The position numbers and the translations under genes are program-made. A DNA stretch of 64,000 nucleotides, from positions 81,888,806 through 81,952,805 of the forward strand of contig OY282608.1 of NCBI GenBank assembly GCA_958298945.1. The letters run 5' to 3'. This DNA is from Atherix ibis. Lineage: Eukaryota; Arthropoda; Insecta; Diptera; Athericidae. The notes below the pieces were generated by a model, which searched no databases, was not told where the DNA came from, and worked only from the letters and a program-made list of their open reading frames with translations. This document shows positions 26,041 through 40,950 of this stretch, piece by piece. Numbering within the stretch: the stretch's first letter is position 1; every line of letters begins with the position of its first letter.

Positions 26041-29000
26041 ACAAACCAACAAACCAACAAACGAACATACCAACAAACCAACAAACCAACAAACCAACAA
26101 GCCAACAAACCAACAAGCCAACAAACCAACAAACCAACAAACGAACAAACCAACAAACTCACAAACCAACAAACCAACAAACCAACAAACCAACAAACCA
26201 ACAAACCAACAAACCAACAAACCAACAAACCAACAAACCAACAAACCAACAAACCAACAAACGAACAAACGAACAAACCAACAAACAAATACAACCAACA
26301 AACTAACAAGCCAACAAACCAACAAACTAACAAACGAACAAACGAACAAACCAACAAACAAATAAACCAACAAACCAACAAACCAACAAACCAACAAACC
26401 AACAAGCCACCAAACCAACAAACAAATAAACGAACAAACGAACGAACTAACAAACCAACAAACCAACAAACCAACAAACCAACAAACCAACAAACCAACA
26501 AACCAACAAACCAACAAACCAACAAACCAACAAACCAACAAACCAACAAACCAACAAACCAACAAACCAACAAACCAACAAGCCAACAAAACCAACAAAC
26601 CAACGAACCAAAAAACCAACAAACCAACAAACCAACAAGCCAACAAACCAAAAAATCAATAAACAAACAAACCAACATACAAACAAACCAACAAACCAAC
26701 AAACCAACAAGCCAACAATCCAACAAACCAACAAGCCAACAAGCCAACAAACCAACAAACCAACAAACCAACAAACCAACAAACCAACAAGCCAACAAAC
26801 CAACAAGCCAACAAACCAACAAACCAACAAACCAACAAACGAACAAACCAACAAACCAACAAACCAATAAACCAACAAACCAATAAACCGACAAGCCAAC
26901 AAACCAACAACCCAACAAACCAACAAGCCAAGAAACCAACAAACCAACAAACTAACAAACCAACCAACCAACAAACCAACAAACGAACAAACGAACAAAC
27001 CAACAAACGAACAAACCAACAAACCAACAAACCAACAAACCAACAAGCCAACAAACCAACAAACCAACAAACCAACAAAAAAATAAACGAACAAACCAAC
27101 AAACCAACAAACCAACCAACCAACAAGCCAACAAACCAACATGCCAACAAACCAACAAACCAACTAACCAACAAACCACCAAGCCAACAAACCAAAAAAC
27201 CAATAAACCAACAAACCAACAAACCAACAAACCAACAAACCAACAAGCCAACAAGCTAACAAACCACCAAGCCAACAAACCAACAAACGAACAAACCAAC
27301 AAACCAACAAGCCAACAAACGAACAAGTCAACAAACAAACAAACCAACAAAAGAACAAACCAACAAACCAACAAACCAACAAACCAACAAACCAACAAAC
27401 CAACAAGCCATCAAGCCGACAAGCCAACAAACCAACAAACCAACAAACCAACAAGCCAACCAAGAAAGCAATAAACCAACAAGCCAACAACGAACATACC
27501 AACAAACCACCAAGCCAATAAACCAGCAAACCAACAAACCAACAAACCAACTAAGCACCAAGCCAACAAGCCAACAAACCAACAAACCAACGAACCAACA
27601 AACCAACAAATGAACAAACCAACAAACCAACAAACTAACAAACCAACAAACCAACAAGCCAACAAACGAACAAACCAACAAAACAACAAACCAACAAACC
27701 AACAAACGAACAAACCAACAAACAAACAAACCAACAAACAAACAAACCAACAAACCAACAAGCCAACAAACCAACAAGTCAACCAACCAACAAACAAACA
27801 AACGAACAAACCAACAAACCAACAAACCTAAAAACCAACAAACCAACAAACCAACAAGACAACAAACGAACAAACCAACGAATCAACATACCAACAAACC
27901 AACAAAGGAACAAACCAACAAATCAACAAACCAACAAGCCAACAAACCAACAAACCAACAAATCAACAAGCCAACAAACCAACAAACCAACAAACCAAGA
28001 AACCAACAAACCAACAAACCAAGAAACGAACAAACCAACAAACCAACAAACCAACAAACCAACAAACCAACAAGCCAACAAACGAACAAACCAACAAACC
28101 AACAAAACAACAAACCAACAAACCAAAAAAACATACAAACGAACAAACCAACAAACAAATAAACCAACAAACCAACAAGCCAACAAACCAACAAACCAAC
28201 AAACGAACAAACGAACAAACAAATAAACCAACAAACCAATAAATTAACAAACCAACAAACCAACAAACAAACAAACCAACAAAGCAACAAACCAACAAAC
28301 CAACAAACCAACAAGCCAACAAACCAACAAACCAAAAAACCAACAAACCAATAAACCAACAAGCCTACAAACCAAAAAAGCAATAAACTAACAAACCAAC
28401 ATACCAACAATCCAACAAACCAACAAATAACCAAGCCAATAAGCCAACAAACCAACAAGCCAACAAACCAACAAACCAACAAACCAACAAACCAACAAAC
28501 CAACAAACCAACAAGCCAACGAACCAACAAACCAACAAACGAACAAACCAACAAATCAATAAACCAACAAACCAATAAACCGGCAAGCCAACAAACCAAC
28601 AGACCAACAAACCAACAAGCCAACAAGCCAACAAACCAACAAACCAACAAACCAACAAACCAACAAGCCAACCAACGAACAAACGAACAAACCAACAAAC
28701 GAACAAACCAACAAACCAACAAACCAACAAACCAACAAACCAACAAACGAACAAACCAACAAACCAACAAACCAACAAACTAACAAACCAACAAACCAAC
28801 ATGCCAACAAACCAACAAACCAACTAACCAAGAAACCAACAAGCCAACAAACCAAAAAACAAATAAACCAACAAACCAACAAACCTACAAACCCACAAAC
28901 CAACAAGCCAACAAGCCAACAAACCAACAAGCCAACAAACCAACAAACGAACAAATTAACAAACCAACAAGCCAACAAACGAACAAACCAACAAACAAAC

Positions 29001-29690
29001 AAACCAACAAACCAACAAACCAACAAACCAACAAACCAACAAACCAACAAACCAACAAACCAACAAGCCAACAAGCCAACAAACCAACACGCCAAAAAAC
29101 CAACAAACCAACAAGCCAACAAACCAACAAGCCAACAAACCAACAAACCAACAAGCCAACAAGCCAACAAACCAACAAACCAACAATCCAACAAACCAAC
29201 AAACCAACAAACCAACAAACCAACAAGCCAACAAGCCAACAAGCCAACAAACCAACAAGCCAACAAACCAACAAACCAACAAACCAACAAACCAACAAGC
29301 CAAAAAGCCAACAAGCCAACAAAGCAACAAACCAACAAACCAACAAACAAACAAACGAACAAACCAACAAACCAACAAACTAATAAGCCAATAAGCCAAC
29401 AAACTAACAAACCAACACACCAACAAACCAACAAACGAACTAACCAACAAACCAACAAACCAACAAACCAACGAACCAACAAACCAACAAACCAACATGC
29501 CAACAAACCAACTAACCAAAAAACCAACAAACTAACTAACCAACAAGCCAACAAACCAAAAAACCAATAGACCAACAAACCAACAAGCCAGCAAACGAAC
29601 AAACCAACAAACAAACAAACCAACAAACGAACAAACCAACAAACCAACAAATCAACAAACCAACAAACTAACAAGCAAACAAGCCAACAA
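26041..29690. repeat. Family D higher-order repeat, copy 1
   Basis: Family D has an ordered set of rare landmarks: ACGAACGAACC; AAAACCAAC (one extra A); AAAAAATCAATAAAC (26650); AAGTCAACAAAC (27325) with AAAAGAAC; CCAAGAAAGCAA (27459); ACGAACATACC; AAATGAAC (27609); ACCTAAAAACC (27827); CAAAGGAAC (27904); AAAACATACAAACG (28130); AATAACCAAGCC (28427); CCGGCAAGCC; CATGCC; ACACGCC (29088); CAATAGACC. All except the last appear in that order in the other copies. This copy alone reads GCAATAAACC after CCAAGAAA. Confidence 0.85.
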
Positions 29691-32600
29691 ACCAACAAGC
29701 CAACAAACTAACAAACGAACAAACGAACAAACCAACAAACAAATAAACCAACAAACCAACAAACCAACAAACCAACAAACCAACAAGCCACCAAACCAAC
29801 AAACAAATAAACGAACAAACGAACGAACCAACAAACCAACAAACCAACAAACCAACAAACCAACAAACCAACAAACCAACAAACCAACAAACCAACAAAC
29901 CAACAAACCAACAAACCAACAAACCAACAAACCAACAAACCAACAAACCAACAAGCCAACAAAACCAACAAACCAACAAACCAAAAAACCAACAAACCAA
30001 CAAACCAACAAGCCAACAAACCAAAAAATCAATAAACAAACAAACCAACATACAAACAAACCAACAAACCAACAAACCAACAAGCCAACAATCCAACAAA
30101 CCAACAAGCCAACAAGCCAACAAGCCAACAAACCAACAAACCAACAAACCAACAAACCAACAAACCAACAAGCCAACAAACCAACAAGCCAACAAACCAA
30201 CAAACCAACAAACCAACAAACGAACAAACCAACAAACCAACAAACCAATAAACCAACAAACCAATAAACCGACAAGCCAACAAACCAACAAACCAACAAA
30301 CCAACAAGCCAAGAAACCAACAAACCAACAAACTAACAAACCAACCAACCAACAAACCAACAAACGAACAAACGAACAAACCAACAAACGAACAAACCAA
30401 CAAACCAACAAACCAACAAACCAACAAGCCAACAAACCAACAAACCAACAAACCAACAAACCAACAAACGAACAAACCAACAAACCAACAAACCAACAAA
30501 CCAACCAACCAACAAGCCAACAAACCAACATGCCAACAAACCAACAAACCAACTAACCAACAAACCACCAAGCCAACAAACCAAAAAAACCAATAAACCA
30601 ACAAACCAACAAACCAACAAACCAACAAACCAAGAAGCCAACAAGCTAACAAACCAACAAGCCAACAAACCAACAAACGAACAAACCAACAAACCAACAA
30701 GCCAACAAACGAACAAGTCAACAAACAAACAAACCAACAAAAGAACAAACCAACAAACCAACAAACCAACAAACCAACAAACCAACAAACCAACAATCCA
30801 TCAAGCCGACAAGCCAACAAACCAACAAACCAACAAACCAACAAGCCAACCAAGAAAGCAACAAACCAACAAGCCAACAACGAACATACCAACAAACCAC
30901 CAAGCCAATAAACCAGCAAACCAACAAACCAACAAACCAACTAAGCACCAAGCCAACAAGCCAACAAACCAACAAACCAACGAACCAACAAACCAACAAA
31001 CCACCAAATGAACAAACCAACAAACCAACAAACTAACAAACCAACAGACCAACAAGCCAACAAACGAACAAACCAACAAAACAACAAACCAACAAACCAA
31101 CAAACGAACAAACCAACAAACAAACAAACCAACAAACCAACAAACCAACAAACCAACAAGCCAACAAACCAACAAGTCAACCAACCAACAAACAAACAAA
31201 CGAACAAACCAACAAACCAACAAACCTAAAAACCAACAAACCAACAAACCAACAAGACAACAAACGAACAAACCAACGAATCAACATACCAACAAACCAA
31301 CAAAGGAACAAACCAACAAATCAACAAACCAACAAGCCAACAAACCAACAAACCAACAAATCAACAAGCCAACAAACCAACAAACCAACAAACCAACAAA
31401 CCAACAAACCAACAAACCAACAAACCAAGAAACGAACAAACCAACAAACCAACAAACCAACAAACCAACAAACCAACAAGCCAACAAACGAACAAACCAA
31501 CAAACCAACAAAACAACAAACCAACAAACCAAAAAAACATACAAACGAACAAACCAACAAACAAATAAACCAACAAACCAACAAGCCAACAAACCAACAA
31601 ACCAACAAACGAACAAACGAACAAACAAATAAACCAACAAACCAATAAATTAACAAACCAACAAACCAACAAACAAACAAACCAACAAAGCAACAAACCA
31701 ACAAACCAACAAACCAACAAGCCAACAAACCAACAAACCAAAAAACCAACAAACCAATAAACCAACAAGCCTACAAACCAAAAAAGCAATAAACTAACAA
31801 ACCAACATACCAACAAACCAACAAACCAACAAATAACCAAGCCAATAAGCCAACAAACCAACAAGCCAACAAACCAACAAACCAACAAACCAACAAACCA
31901 ACAAACCAACAAGCCAACGAACCAACAAACCAACAAACGAACAAACCAACAAATCAATAAACCAACAAACCAATAAACCGGCAAGCCAACAAACCAACAG
32001 ACCAACAAACCAACAAGCCAACAAGCCAACAAACCAACAAACCAACAAACCAACAAACCAACAAACCAACAAGCCAACCAACGAACAAACGAACAAACCA
32101 ACAAACGAACAAACCAACAAACCAACAAACCAACAAACCAACAAACCAAAAAACGAACAAACCAACAAACCAACAAACCAACAAACTAACAAACCAACAA
32201 ACCAACATGCCAACAAACCAACAAACCAACTAACCAAGAAACCAACAAGCCAACAAACCAAAAAACCAATAAACCAACAAACCAACAAACCTACAAACCC
32301 ACAAACCAACAAGCCAACAAGCCAACAAACCAACAAGCCAACAAACCAACAAACGAACAAATTAACAAACCAACAAGCCAACAAACGAACAAACCAACAA
32401 ACAAACAAACCAACAAACCAACAAACCAACAAACCAACAAACCAACAAACCAACAAACCAACAAACCAACAAGCCAACAAACCAACACGCCAAAAAACCA
32501 ACAAACCAACAAGCCAACAAACCAACAAGCCAACAAACCAACAAACCAACAAGCCAACAAGCCAACAAACCAACAAACCAACAATCCAACAAACCAACAA

Positions 32601-33069
32601 ACCAACAAACCAACAAACCAACAAGCCAACAAGCCAACAAGCCAACAAACCAACAAGCCAACAAACCAACAAACCAACAAACCAACAAACCAACAAGCCA
32701 AAAAGCCAACAAGCCAACAAAGCAACAAACCAACAAACCAACAAACCAACAAACGAACAAACCAACAAACCAACAAACTAATAAGCCAATAAGCCAACAA
32801 ACTAACAAACCAACACACCAACAAACCAACAAACGAACTAACCAACAAACCAACAAACCAACAAACCAACGAACCAACAAACCAACAAACCAACATGCCA
32901 ACAAACCAACTAACCAAAAAACCAACAAACTAACTAACCAACAAGCCAACAAACCAAAAAACCAATAGACCAACAAACCAACAAGCCAGCAAACGAACAA
33001 ACCAACAAACAAACAAACCAACAAACGAACAAACCAACAAACCAACAAATCAACAAACCAACAAACTAA
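29691..33069. repeat. Family D higher-order repeat, copy 2
   Basis: Offsets from copy 1 are 3,373 bp at AAAAAATC (30023), 3,390 bp at AAGTCAAC (30715) and 3,398 bp at ACCTAAAA (31225). The drift is due to octamer gains. It starts directly at ACTAACAAACGAAC without module P, unlike copies 1 and 3, so about 0.7 kb is missing at its head. AAATGAAC here follows an extra ACCACC unit (31000-31010). Confidence 0.85.
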
Positions 33070-33500
33070 CAAGCAAACAAGCCAACAAACCAACAAACCA
33101 ACAAACCAACAAGCCAACAAACCACCAAGCCAACAAACCCGCAAACCAACAACCCAACAAGCCAACAAACCAACAAACCAACAAACCAACAAACCAACAA
33201 ACCAACAAACCAACAAACCAACAAACCAACAAACCAAAAAACCAACAAACCAACAAACCAACAAACCAACAAACCAATAAGCCAACAAGCCAACAAACCA
33301 ACAAACCAACAAACCAACAAACCAACAAACCAACAAACCAACAAACCATCAAACCAACAAACCAACAAGCCAACAAACCAACACATCAACAAACCAATAA
33401 ACCAACAAACCAACAAACCAACAAACGAACAAACCAACAAACCAAAAAACCAACAAACCAACAAGCCAACAAACGAACAAACCAACAAACCTACAAAACA
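33070..33500. repeat. Module P, copy 5 of 7
   Basis: The CACATC landmark is at 33382 and ACCCGC near 33137. It ends in ACCTACAAAACAAC near 33490 and is followed by CAAATACAACC, as after copy 4. Confidence 0.75.
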
Positions 33501-36500
33501 ACAAACCAACAAACCAACAAACCAACAAACGAACATACCAACAAACCAACAAACCAACAAACCAACAAGCCAACAAACCAACAAGCCAACAAACCAACAA
33601 ACCAACAAACGAACAAACCAACAAACCCACAAACCAACAAACCAACAAACCAACAAACCAACAAACCAACAAACCAACAAACCAACAAACCAACAAACCA
33701 ACAAACCAACAAACCAACAAACCAACAAACGAACAAACGAACAAACCAACAAACAAATACAACCAACAGACTAACAAGCCAACAAACCAACAAACTAACA
33801 AACGAACAAACGAACAAACCAACAAACAAATAAACCAACAAACCAACAAACCAACAAACCAACAAACCAACAAGCCACCAAACCAACAAACAAATAAACG
33901 AACAAACGAACGAACCAACAAACCAACAAACCAACAAACCAACAAACCAACAAACCAACAAACCAACAAACCAACAAACCAACAAACCAACAAACCAACA
34001 AACCAACAAACCAACAAACCAACAAACCAACAAACCAACAAACCAACAAACCAACAAGCCAACAAAACCAACAAACCAACAAACCAAAAAACCAACAAAC
34101 CAACAAACCTACAAGCCAACAAACCAAAAAATCAATAAACAAACAAACCAACATACAAACAAACCAACAAACCAACAAACCAACAAGCCAACAATCCAAA
34201 AAACCAACAAGCCAACAAGCCAACAAACCAACAAACCAACAAACCAACAAACCAACAGGCCAACAAACCAACAAGCCAACAAACCAACAAACCAACAAAC
34301 CAACAAACGAACAAACCAACAAACCAACAAACCAATAAACCAACAAACCAATAAACCGACAAGCCAACAAACCAACAAACCAACAAACCAACAAGCCAAG
34401 AAACCAACAAACCAACAAACTAACAAACCAACCAACCAACAAACCAACAAACGAACAAACGAACAAACCAACAAACGAACAAACCAACAAACCAACAAAC
34501 CAACAAACCAACAAGCCAACAAACCAACAAACCAACAAACCAACAAACCAACAAACGAACAAACCAACAAACCAACAAACCAACCAACCAACAAGCCAAC
34601 AAACCAACATGCCAACAAACCAACAAACCAACTAACCAACAAACCACCAAGCCAACAAACCAAAAAACCAATAAACCAACAAACCAACAAACCAACAAAC
34701 CAACAAACCAACAAGCCAACAAGCTAACAAACCAACAAGCCAACAAACCAACAAACGAACAAACCAACATACCAACAAGCCAACAAACGAACAAGTCAAC
34801 AAACAAACAAACCAACAAAAGAACAAACCAACAAACCAACAAACCAACAAACCAACAAACCAACAAACCAACAAGCCATCAAGCCGACAAGCCAACAAAC
34901 CAACAAACCAACAAACCAACAAGCCAACCAAGAAAGCAACAAACCAACAAGCCAACAACGAACATACCAACAAACCACCAAGCCAATAAACCAGCAAACC
35001 AACAAACCAACCAACCAACTAAGCACCAAGCCAACAAGCCAACAAACCAACAAACCAACGAACCAACAAACCAACAAACCAACAAATGAACAAACCAACA
35101 AACCAACAAACTAACAAACCAACAAACCAACAAGCCAACAAACATACAAACCAACAAAACAACAAACCAACAAACCAACAAACGAACAAACCAACAAACA
35201 AACAAACCAACAAACCAACAAACCAACAAACCAACAAGCCAACAAACCAACAAGTCAACCAACCAACAAACAAACAAAGGAACAAACCAACAAACCAACA
35301 AACCTAAAAACCAACAAACCAACAAACCAACAAGACAACAAACGAACAAACCAACGAATCAACATACCAACAAACCAACAAAGGAACAAACCAACAAATC
35401 AACAAACCAACAAGCCAACAAACCAACAAACCAACAAATCAACAAGCCAACAAACCAACAAACCAACAAACCAACAAACCAACAAACCAAGAAACGAACA
35501 AACCAACAAACCAACAAACCAACAAACCAACAAACCAACAAGCCAACAAACGAACAAACCAACAAACCAACAAGACAACAAACCAACAAACCAAAAAAAC
35601 ATACAAACGAACAAACCAACAAACAAATAAACCAACAAACCAACAAGCCAACAAACCAACAAACCAACAAACGAACAAACGAACAAACAAATAAACCAAC
35701 AAACCAATAAATTAACAAACCAACAAACCAACAAACAAACAAACCAACAAAGCAACAAACCAACAAACCAACAAACCAACAAGCCAACAAACCAACAAAC
35801 CAACAAACCAACAAACCAATAAACCCACAAGCCTACAAACCAAAAAAGCAATAAACTAACAAACCAACATACCAATAAACCAACAAATAACCAAGCCAAT
35901 AAGCCAACAAACCAACAAGCCAACAAACCAGCAAACCAACAAACCAACAAACCAACAAACCAACAAGCCAACGAACCAACAAACCAACAAACGAACAAAC
36001 CAACAAATCAATAAACCAACAAACCAATAAACCGGCAAGCCAACAAACCAACAGACCAACAAACCAACAAGCCAACAAGCCAACAAACCAACAAACCAAC
36101 AAACCAACAAACCAACAAGCCAACCAACGAACAAACGAACAAACCAACAAACGAACAAACCAACAAACCAACAAACCAACAAACCAACAAACCAACAAAC
36201 GAACAAACCAACAAACCAACAAACCAACAAACTAACAAACCAACAAACCAACATGCCAACAAACCAACAAACCAACTAACCAAGAAACCAACAAGCCAAC
36301 AAACCAAAAAACCAATAAACCAACAAACCAACAAACCTACAAACCCACAAACCAACAAGCCAACAAGCCAACAAACCAACAAGCCAACAAACCAACAAAC
36401 GAACAAATTAACAAACCAACAAGCCAACAAACGAACAAACCAACAAACAAACAAACCAACAAACCAACAAACCAACAAACCAACAAACCAACAAACCAAC

Positions 36501-36835
36501 AAACCAACAAACCAACAAGCCAACAAGCCAACAAACCAACACGCCAAAAAACCAACAAACCAACAAGCAAACAAACCAACAAGCTAAACCAACAAACCAA
36601 CAAGCCAACAAGCCAACAAACCAACAAACCAACAATCCAACAAACCAACAAACCAACAAACCAACAAACCAACAAGCCAACAAGCCAACAAGCCAACAAA
36701 CCAACAAACCATTAAACCAACAAACCAACAAACGAACAAACCAACAAACCAACAAATCAACAAACCAACAAATCAACAAACCAACAAGCCAACAAACCAA
36801 CAAACCAACAAACCAACAAACCAACAAACCAACAA
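33070..36835. repeat. Family D higher-order repeat, copy 3
   Basis: Begins with module P copy 5. Landmarks are at 34126 (AAAAAATC), 34793 (AAGTCAAC) and 35303 (ACCTAAAA), 4,078-4,103 bp from copy 2. Its right end is disturbed: after ACACGCC near 36540 come AAGCAAAC and a broken AAGCTAAACC unit (36565-36590), and an ACCATTAAACC unit near 36710, before the sequence turns into the G-type module. Confidence 0.85.
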
Positions 36836-39800
36836 GCTAACAAACCAACAAACCAACAAACCAACAATTAACAAACCAACAAGCCAACAAGCCAACAAAC
36901 CAACAAGCCAACAAACGAACAAACGAACAAACCAACAAACCAACAAACCAACAAACAAACAAACCAACAAACCAACAAACCAACAAACCAACAAACCAAA
37001 AAACCAACAACGAACACACCAACAAACCAACAAGCCAACAAACCAGCAAACCAACAAACCAACAAACCAAATAACCAACAAGCCAACAAGCCAACAAACC
37101 AACAAACCAACAAACCACCAAACGAAAAAACCAACAAACCAACAAACCAACAAACCAGCAAATCAACAAACCAACAAACCAACAAACGAACAAACCAACA
37201 AACCAACAAACTTTCAAACCAACAAACCAACAAGCCAACAAGCCAACAAGCCAACAAACCAACAAACCAACCAACAAACAAGCCAACAAACCAACAAACC
37301 AACAAACCAACAAACGAACCAACCAACAAACCAACTAACCAACAAGCCAACAAACCCACAAACAAACAAACGAGCAAACGAGCAAACCAACAAACAAACA
37401 AACCAACAAACCAACAAACCAACAAACCAACAAACCAACAAACGAACAAACCAACAAACAAACAAACCAACAAACCAACAAACCAACAAACCAACAAACC
37501 AACAAGCCAACAAACCAACAAGCCAACAAACCAACGAACCAACAAACGAACAAACCAACAAACCAACAAACCAACAAACCCACAAACCTAAAAAGCAACA
37601 AACCAACAAACCAACAAGACAACAAACGAACAAACCAACGAACCAACAAACCAACAAACCAACAAACGAACAAACCAACAAATCAACAAACCAACAAGCC
37701 AACAAACCAACAAACCAACAAACCAACAAGCCAACAATCCAACAAACCAACAAACCAACAAACCAACAAACAAACAAACCAAGAAACGAACAAACCAACA
37801 AACCAACAAACCAACAAACTAACAAGCCAACAAACGAACAAACCAACAAACCAACAAAACAACAAAGCAACAAACCAAGAAAACGAACAAACGAACAAAC
37901 CTACAAAAAAATAAACCAACAAATCAACAAGCCAACAAACCAACAAACCAACAAACGAACAAACGGACAAACCAACAAACAAATAAACCAACAAACCAAC
38001 AAACCAACAAACCAACAAACCAACAAACAAACAAACCAACAAAGCAACAAACCAACAAACCAACAAACCAACAAACCAACAAACCAAAAAACCAACAAAC
38101 CAACAAACCAACAAGCCTAGAAACCAAAAAAGCAATAAACTAACAAACCAACATACCAACAAACCAACAAATAACCAAGCCAATAAACCAACAAACCAAC
38201 AAGCCAACAAACCAACAAACCAACAAACCAACAAACCAACAAACCAACAAACCAACAAACCAACAACCAACAAGCCAACAAACCAACAAGCCAACGAACC
38301 AACAAACCAACAAACGAGCAAACCAACAAATCAATAAACCAACAAACCAATAAACCGACAAGCCAACAAACCAACAAACCAACAAACCAACAAGCCAACA
38401 AGCCAACAAACCAACAAACCAACAAACCAACAAACCAACAAATCAACAAACGAACAAACGAACAAACCAACAAACAAATAAACCGACAAACCAACAAACC
38501 AACAAATAACCAAGCCATTAAGCCAACAAACCAACAAGCCAACAAACCAACAAACCAACAAACCAACAAACCAACAAACCAACAACCAACAAGCCAACAA
38601 ACCAATAAGCCAACGAACCAACAAACCAACAAACAAGCAAACCAACAAGCCGACAAGCCAACAAACCAACAAACCAACATACGAACAAACCAACAAACCC
38701 ACAAACCAACAAACCAACAAACCAACAAACCAACAAACCAACAAACCAACAAATCAACAAACGAACAAACCAACAGACAAATAAACCGACAAACCAACAA
38801 GCCAACAAACCAACAAACCAACAAACGAACAAACGAACAAACCAACAAACAAATAAACCAACAAACCAACAAACCAACAAACCAACAAACCAAAAAGCCA
38901 ACAAACTAACAAACAAATAAACGAACAAATGAACAAACTAACAAACCAACAAACCAACAAACAAACCAACAACCCAACAAACCAACAAACCAACAAACCA
39001 ACAAACCAACAAACCAACAAACCAACAAACGAACAAACCAACAAACCAACAAAGCAACAAGCCAACAAACCAACAAACCAACATACCAACAAACCAACAA
39101 ATGAACTAACCAACAAACCAACAAACCAACAAACCAACGAACCAACAAACCAACAAACCTACATGCCAACAAACCAACTAATCAAAAAACCAACAAACCA
39201 ACAAACCAACAAACCAACAAACCAACAAGCCAACAAACTAACAAACAAATAAACGAACAAATGAACAAACTAACAAACCAACAAACCAACAAACAAACAA
39301 ACAAACCAACAACCCAACAAACCAACAAACCAACAAACCAACAAACCAACAAACCAACAAGCCAACAAGCCAACAAACCAACAAGCCAACAAACCAACAA
39401 ACAAACAAACCAACAAACCCACAAGCCAACAAAAGAACAAACCAACACACAAACAAACCAACAAACGAACAAACCAACAAACCAACAAACCAACAAACCA
39501 ACAAGCCAACAAACCAACAAACTAACAAGCCAACAAACCACCAAGCCAACAAACCAACAAACCAACAAGCCAACAAGCCAACAAACCAAAAAACCAACAA
39601 ACCAACAAACCAACAAACCAACAAACCAACAAACCAACAAACCAACAAACCAACAAACCAACAAGCCAACAAACCAACAAACCAACAAACCGACAAACCA
39701 ACAAACGAACAAACCAACAAACCAACAAACCAACAAGCCAACAAACCGACAAACCAACGAACCAACAAACAAACAAACCAACAAACAACAAACCAACAAA

Positions 39801-40449
39801 CCAACAAACCAGCAAGCCAATAAACCAACAAACAAACAAACGAACAAGCGAACAAACGAACAAACCAACAAACGAACAAACCAACAAACAAACAAACCAA
39901 CAAACCAACAAGCCAACAAACCAACAAATCAACAAACCAACAAACCAAAAAACGAACAAACCAACAAACCAACAAACCAACAAACCAATAAACCAACAAG
40001 CCAACAAACCAACAAACCAACAAACCAAAAAACCAACAAACCAACAAACCAACAAGCCAACAAACCAAAAAACCAATAAACCAACAAACCAACATACCAA
40101 AAACCAACAAACCAACAAACCAACAAGCCAACAAGCCAACAAACCAACAAATTAACAGACCAACAAGCCAACAAACCAACAAACCAAAAAACCAACAAAC
40201 CAACAAACCAACAAGCCTACAAACCAAAAAAGCAATAAACTAACAAACCAACATACCAACAAACCAACAAACCAACAAATAACCAAGCCAATAAGCTAAC
40301 AAACCAACAAGCCAACAAACCAACAAACCAACAAACCAACAAACCAACAAACCAACAACCAACAAGCCAACAAACCAACAAGCCAACGAATCAACAAACC
40401 AACAAACGAGCAAACCAACAAATCAATAAACCAACAAACCAACAAACCA
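36836..40449. repeat. Composite of G-type and H-type modules
   Basis: Separates the third and fourth D copies. The G-type part has CAATTAAC (36865), CGAACACACC (37011), paired ACGAGC units near 37370 and ACCTAAAAAGC (37587). The H-type part from about 38120 has AATAACCAAGCC (twice), CAAGCAAACC near 38634, AAATGAAC, and CATGCC followed by ACTAATCAAAAAACC near 39163-39190. The same G-then-H order is seen from 48829, from 52276 and from 61955. An ACTTTCAAACC unit near 37210 is unique to this copy. Confidence 0.75.
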
Positions 40450-40950
40450 ACAAACTAACAAGCAAACAATCCAACAAACCAACAAGCCAACAAACCAACA
40501 AGCCAACAAACCAACAAGCCAACAAACCAACAAACCACCAAGCCAACAAACCCGCAAACCAACAACCCAACAAGCCAACAAACCAACAAACCAACAAACC
40601 AACAAACCAACAAACCAACAAACCAACAAACCAACAAACCAACAAACCAACAAACCAACAAACCAACAAACCAACAAACCAAAAAACCAACAAACCAACA
40701 AACCAACAAACCAACAAACCAATAAGCCAACAAGCCAACAAACCAACAAACCAACAAACCAACAAACCAACAAACCAACAAACCAACAAACCATCAAACC
40801 AACAAACCAACAAGCCAACAAACCAACAAACCAACACATCAACAAACCAATAAACCAACAAACCAACAAACCAACAAACGAACAAACCAACAAACCAAAA
40901 AACCAACAAACCAACAAGCCAACAAACGAACAAACCAACAAACCAATAAA
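40450..40950. repeat. Module P, copy 6 of 7
   Basis: The CACATC landmark is at 40835. Its end reads ACCAATAAAACAAC where copies 3-5 read ACCTACAAAACAAC. Copy 7 shares this state, in line with the D copy 4/5 pair being a late duplication. Confidence 0.75.
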
